Assembly: GCA_026398835.1 (NCBI GenBank)
Contig: JAPLSD010000056.1
Span: 1 to 8,515 of the forward strand
DNA from: Pseudomonas sp.
GTDB lineage: Bacteria > Pseudomonadota > Gammaproteobacteria > Pseudomonadales > Pseudomonadaceae
Direction of reading: 5' to 3'
Length of the DNA stretch: 8,515 nucleotides
The notes beneath the pieces were generated by a model. The model was not told the DNA's origin, ran no database searches, and saw only the letters and a program-made list of their open reading frames with translations. A program made the position numbers and the translations under genes. Position 1 is the stretch's first letter, and each line of letters starts with the position of its first letter. This document shows, in pieces, positions 6,379-8,515 of this stretch.

Positions 6379-7725
6379 TTAGAAGAAGAAACTGACGTCG
6401 AACGACGCGACTACTTGTGAATCCTTTTGCCCATCGGCGTAGGCATCGCGGCCGGGGCCGGAATGGATGTCGTAGCGTAGTTCCGGACGCAGGCGCACGT
6501 TGGGAGTCGGCGTCCAGGCAACGTTAGTGGTCACGCCGTAGAAACTGCCCCAGGTCGGATCGGGAATGCCCGTGTTCGGGTCGATGTTGGCCATCAGCAC
6601 GTGCACCGGTACGTCGGTGTAGAACCACTCGGCGCGGCTGTTCCACATCACGTTTTCGGTGATTCGGTGATACAAGCTAATGTCGGTGCCGTACCAAGTG
6701 GCGTCGGTTTTATTGGCGAACCCGGCGAAAGCCCCGTGCTCCTGCTTGCCGTAGTTCAACTCCAACGCCACGCGGTTACTCGGATCGATTACCTGGGACA
6801 GGGTCAGGTAGGACGCCAGACGCTTGTAGTTGTTATCCTTGGTGCCGGCCGGCAGCGGCGAGCCACAGCTGCACTCGGCGAAGCTGTCGCCGGCGCCGTT
6901 GCCGTAGATGTTTTCCCAGTCGATCCAGGTCCCGAAGTCCGCCGAGCGCCAGCGCACGTTGGCGATCACATGAGGAGAGTGGTTGGGGTCTTGCAGGTTG
7001 TTCCAGCCCTGCACCACGCCCAGTTCGAAGCCCAGCATGCTTTCGCCAGGTGCCGAAGGCAGTTTGAACGAGTACAGCGCACCGGCATGTTTAGCCGGGC
7101 CGTGCATGAACGAGTACGTGTGCGAGTAGAAGTCCGTCGGTGCGGGCGATGGCAAGGCGAAGCCGATTTCATTTTCCAGCGGCGTGTGGAAAATCCCGAT
7201 CATCAGGTCCGAACCGCCGAGCACCGGGAAGTAGAAGTCGACGTAGGCCTGAGCGATGGTGAACGCAGGGTCTTCGGCCTTGTTGTTGCGGTTGACGCTC
7301 AGGTCTTCGTCCCAGCCATACGTCTTGAAGAAGCGCGCATCCTTGCCGTACAGCGTCGTGACGTTGAAACCCCAGTCAGCCTCTTGCGGCATGGGTCCCG
7401 GGAACGGCCCTACCCGACCAATCACGTTGCTCTTGGGTTTCTTTTCCACGGCAAGGGCGAACTGGTTGAGGTTCACGCCTTCTTCGGAGGTGAAGAAGCT
7501 TTGTTTGCTGACGTCATCCGTGCCGTTGTTGTTGTAGCTCGCACCCACCTGGCCCCAGCCGTAGACCTTGATGCCATGTTCGCGCTCAAGGCTATCGCCG
7601 AAAATCCCGCGAACCAGCGAGCCCATCGGATCGTCCGCCGCCGAAGCCATCGAGGGAAATAAAACACCGGAACCCAGAACGGGAGCGAACAGGGTTGCTG
7701 CACATGCCCATGCACGAATACTCAT
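6379..7725 (-). CDS. Outer-membrane beta-barrel porin, BBP2 (OmpL-like) family
   Basis: A 448-residue exported protein with a Sec signal peptide (about residues 1-29, cleavage after MASA, before ADDPMG). It then shows alternating aromatic beta-strand segments and ends in SFFF, an aromatic C-terminus used in outer-membrane insertion. Blocks such as KVYGWGQVGASYNNN, AYVDFYFPVLGGSDLMIGIFHTPLENEIG (the latter near 165-195) and ELRYDI are typical of the putative beta-barrel porin-2 family as I remember it. The start is ATG 7725 with an excellent AAGGAAGG 5 nt upstream. As the first gene before the binding-protein and ABC genes it probably brings the substrate through the outer membrane. An ECSCGS loop near the middle is cysteine-rich, unusual in porins. 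Solute specificity cannot be read from sequence. Confidence 0.85.
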   Translation of the reverse strand: MSIRAWACAATLFAPVLGSGVLFPSMASAADDPMGSLVRGIFGDSLEREHGIKVYGWGQVGASYNNNGTDDVSKQSFFTSEEGVNLNQFALAVEKKPKSNVIGRVGPFPGPMPQEADWGFNVTTLYGKDARFFKTYGWDEDLSVNRNNKAEDPAFTIAQAYVDFYFPVLGGSDLMIGIFHTPLENEIGFALPSPAPTDFYSHTYSFMHGPAKHAGALYSFKLPSAPGESMLGFELGVVQGWNNLQDPNHSPHVIANVRWRSADFGTWIDWENIYGNGAGDSFAECSCGSPLPAGTKDNNYKRLASYLTLSQVIDPSNRVALELNYGKQEHGAFAGFANKTDATWYGTDISLYHRITENVMWNSRAEWFYTDVPVHVLMANIDPNTGIPDPTWGSFYGVTTNVAWTPTPNVRLRPELRYDIHSGPGRDAYADGQKDSQVVASFDVSFFF

Positions 7726-7730
7726 ACCTG

Positions 7731-7747
7731 CCTTCCTTATTTTTATT
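7731..7747 (-). promoter_or_regulatory. Porin ribosome binding site with overlapping A-rich Crc/Hfq-type motif
   Basis: The minus strand reads AATAAAAATAAGGAAGG before the porin ATG. AAGGAAGG (7738-7731) is the ribosome binding site. AATAAAAA (7747-7740) is a perfect AAnAAnAA match just upstream of it. Binding of Hfq/Crc here would block initiation, by analogy with other Pseudomonas uptake genes. Confidence 0.5.
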
Positions 7748-7984
7748 AGGAGCCAAACCCCCGAAAGGGCAAAAGTCCGAAAACAAGGTATGACAAGAAA
7801 GTGTCTGTCTTGATGGGCCCTGGCTTGGGCTCCACTCGATCCTTGGCAGATCGTAGCGTTCGGCGTAATGCAGGCTACAAGCCCGTCACTACCCCAACAA
7901 TTCCATTCTCAGCGACTTCAGTGTTTGCGAATCAAGAACAATCTCGCGCGTATTTACCGACAAAGGCCGGGTATCCGCGCATCT

Positions 7985-8020
7985 GGATGACCCGCTTCAT
8001 GACGAATGTCGAGGTCATCC
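7985..8020. repeat. 8-bp inverted repeat GGATGACC-N20-GGTCATCC
   Basis: Perfect 8-bp arms lie at 7985-7992 and 8013-8020, separated by 20 bp, in the divergent intergenic region. The arm centres are 28 bp apart, a little under three helical turns. This could be a two-site operator. No U-run follows, so a terminator is unlikely. Confidence 0.4.
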
Positions 8021-8041
8021 CATAGCGATTCTGCTGATCTG

Positions 8042-8054
8042 CTGTGTATCACAG
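8042..8054. repeat. Short dyad CTGTG-TAT-CACAG
   Basis: A perfect 5-bp-armed inverted repeat with a 3-bp centre, 147 bp before the hydrolase start. It is a possible operator half or whole site. It does not match the Vfr/CRP pattern TGTGA-N6-TCACA. Confidence 0.25.
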
Positions 8055-8129
8055 TGTGTCTGAATGACATCTCGATACCTAGGCTTTCATCTGGCCTGCG
8101 ATTCGACACAGTCCAGATACGTCACCACG

Positions 8130-8152
8130 TTCAAATGCAAGCAAGGTTTGAA
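8130..8152. repeat. Dyad TTCAAA-N11-TTTGAA upstream of the hydrolase gene
   Basis: Perfect 6-bp arms at 8130-8135 and 8147-8152 flank an 11-bp centre, ending 49 bp before the hydrolase ATG. Spacing and position suit a regulator-binding site near the promoter, but no promoter elements were identified. Confidence 0.35.
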
Positions 8153-8201
8153 GGGGATCAGCCAGAACCCATAGTCAACGACTTGCAACGGAGACATCAC
8201 C

Positions 8202-8515
8202 ATGAAGATGACAGTGCAGAACAACAGAACCAGCAAAACTCGCCGCCGTCCGGTCGGCTCGTCGATCCTCGCGTTCACCCTGTTCGGCGTTCTCGGCGCG
8301 GCCCACGCGCAAACGACCGCAACCGCACAGCCAGCCACGATCAGTGCCGGCGCCACTCATGCGGCAACCTCTGCGCTCGGCCCACTGAAGCATGTCAACG
8401 CCGGACTACTGAACGTGGCGTACGCCGAAACAGGCCCGGCCGATGGGCCGGTGGTGATTCTTCTGCACGGCTGGCCGTACGACATTCACAGCTATGACGA
8501 GGTCGCACCATTGCT
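8202..8515 (+). CDS. Exported alpha/beta hydrolase, N-terminal part (partial)
   Basis: The first 104 codons are present and the gene continues past the right edge. The start is ATG 8202 with GGAG 8 nt upstream. A long basic n-region (NRTSKTRRRP), a hydrophobic core (SSILAFTLFGVLGA) and an AHA-Q site give a signal peptide of about 36 residues, so the enzyme probably acts in the periplasm. After a low-complexity Ala/Thr linker the alpha/beta hydrolase fold begins (LNVAYAETGPADGPVVILLHGWPYD, about 70-94). The HGWP block is the oxyanion-hole motif seen in epoxide hydrolase and dehalogenase-like members. The nucleophile elbow and catalytic triad lie outside the window, so the reaction cannot be assigned. 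It is divergent from the transport operon and may not belong to the same pathway. A cluster esterase is possible but unproven. Confidence 0.8.
   Translation, partial: MKMTVQNNRTSKTRRRPVGSSILAFTLFGVLGAAHAQTTATAQPATISAGATHAATSALGPLKHVNAGLLNVAYAETGPADGPVVILLHGWPYDIHSYDEVAPL

Larger units (their letters stand above)
7726..8201. other. Divergent intergenic region between the porin operon and the hydrolase gene
   Basis: This 476-bp gap must carry the promoters of both divergent transcripts. I found no convincing sigma-70 or sigma-54 promoter by eye. It holds three inverted repeats, listed separately, and the porin leader. A 74-codon plus-strand frame (GTG at 7801 to 8025) has no good ribosome binding site and no recognisable product, and is not called as a gene. 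Confidence 0.6.

Noticed and set aside
6601..7662. Plus-strand open frame (353 codons) opposite the porin gene
   Set aside because: It is antisense to a porin with signal peptide and aromatic C-terminus, is Val/Arg-rich, and has no ribosome binding site of note.
7757..7770. CCCC/GGGG mini-hairpin in the porin leader as a terminator
   Set aside because: The stem is only three to four pairs and there is no proper U-run.
7801..8025. 74-codon plus-strand frame in the divergent intergenic region
   Set aside because: It has a GTG start, no Shine-Dalgarno and no similarity that I recognise. It is probably chance in a regulatory region.

Overview
The window looks like Pseudomonas chromosome, probably of the fluorescens group. 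This rests on the protein families, the fairly GC-rich coding sequence, the A-rich Crc/Hfq-like motifs in the leaders, and the resemblance of the left end to the hydroquinone-cleavage clusters known from 4-hydroxyacetophenone (hap) and 4-nitrophenol (pnp) degraders. It is inferred from sequence alone, without a database search.

Layout. Nearly everything reads leftward on the minus strand. In transcription order: a BBP2-type outer-membrane porin (7725-6379); a twin-arginine periplasmic solute-binding protein (6291-4981); a LivG-type ATPase (4955-4230); a LivF-type ATPase (4226-3516); a LivH-type permease that appears broken (3513-2820); a LivM-type permease (2823-1849); a LysR regulator (1761-832); the small subunit of a hydroquinone 1,2-dioxygenase (703-197); and the first 43 codons of the probable large subunit (130 to the window edge). 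A 476-bp intergenic region (7726-8201) separates the porin from a divergent plus-strand gene for an exported alpha/beta hydrolase, cut off at the right edge (8202-8515).

How the genes fit together. The porin, binding protein and Liv-type ABC genes would carry a small solute across both membranes. The dioxygenase would open the ring of hydroquinone, the central intermediate of para-hydroxylated aromatics. The LysR protein lies between the two modules and is the obvious candidate regulator. The imported compound is probably an aromatic precursor of hydroquinone, but this is inferred from gene neighbourhood only.

Points worth a second look: the LivH permease has lost its N-terminal segment with a frame change at about 3473 and also seems to lack its last membrane helix. 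A-rich AAnAAnAA motifs, the form bound by Hfq/Crc in Pseudomonas catabolite repression, lie just upstream of the porin, lysR and hapC starts, and hapD has a tandem near-match. Two adjacent hairpins fill the lysR-hapC junction. A strong Shine-Dalgarno sequence lies 51 nt upstream of the hapC ATG, where it faces only CTG/TTG codons. No RNA genes, mobile elements or CRISPR arrays were seen.
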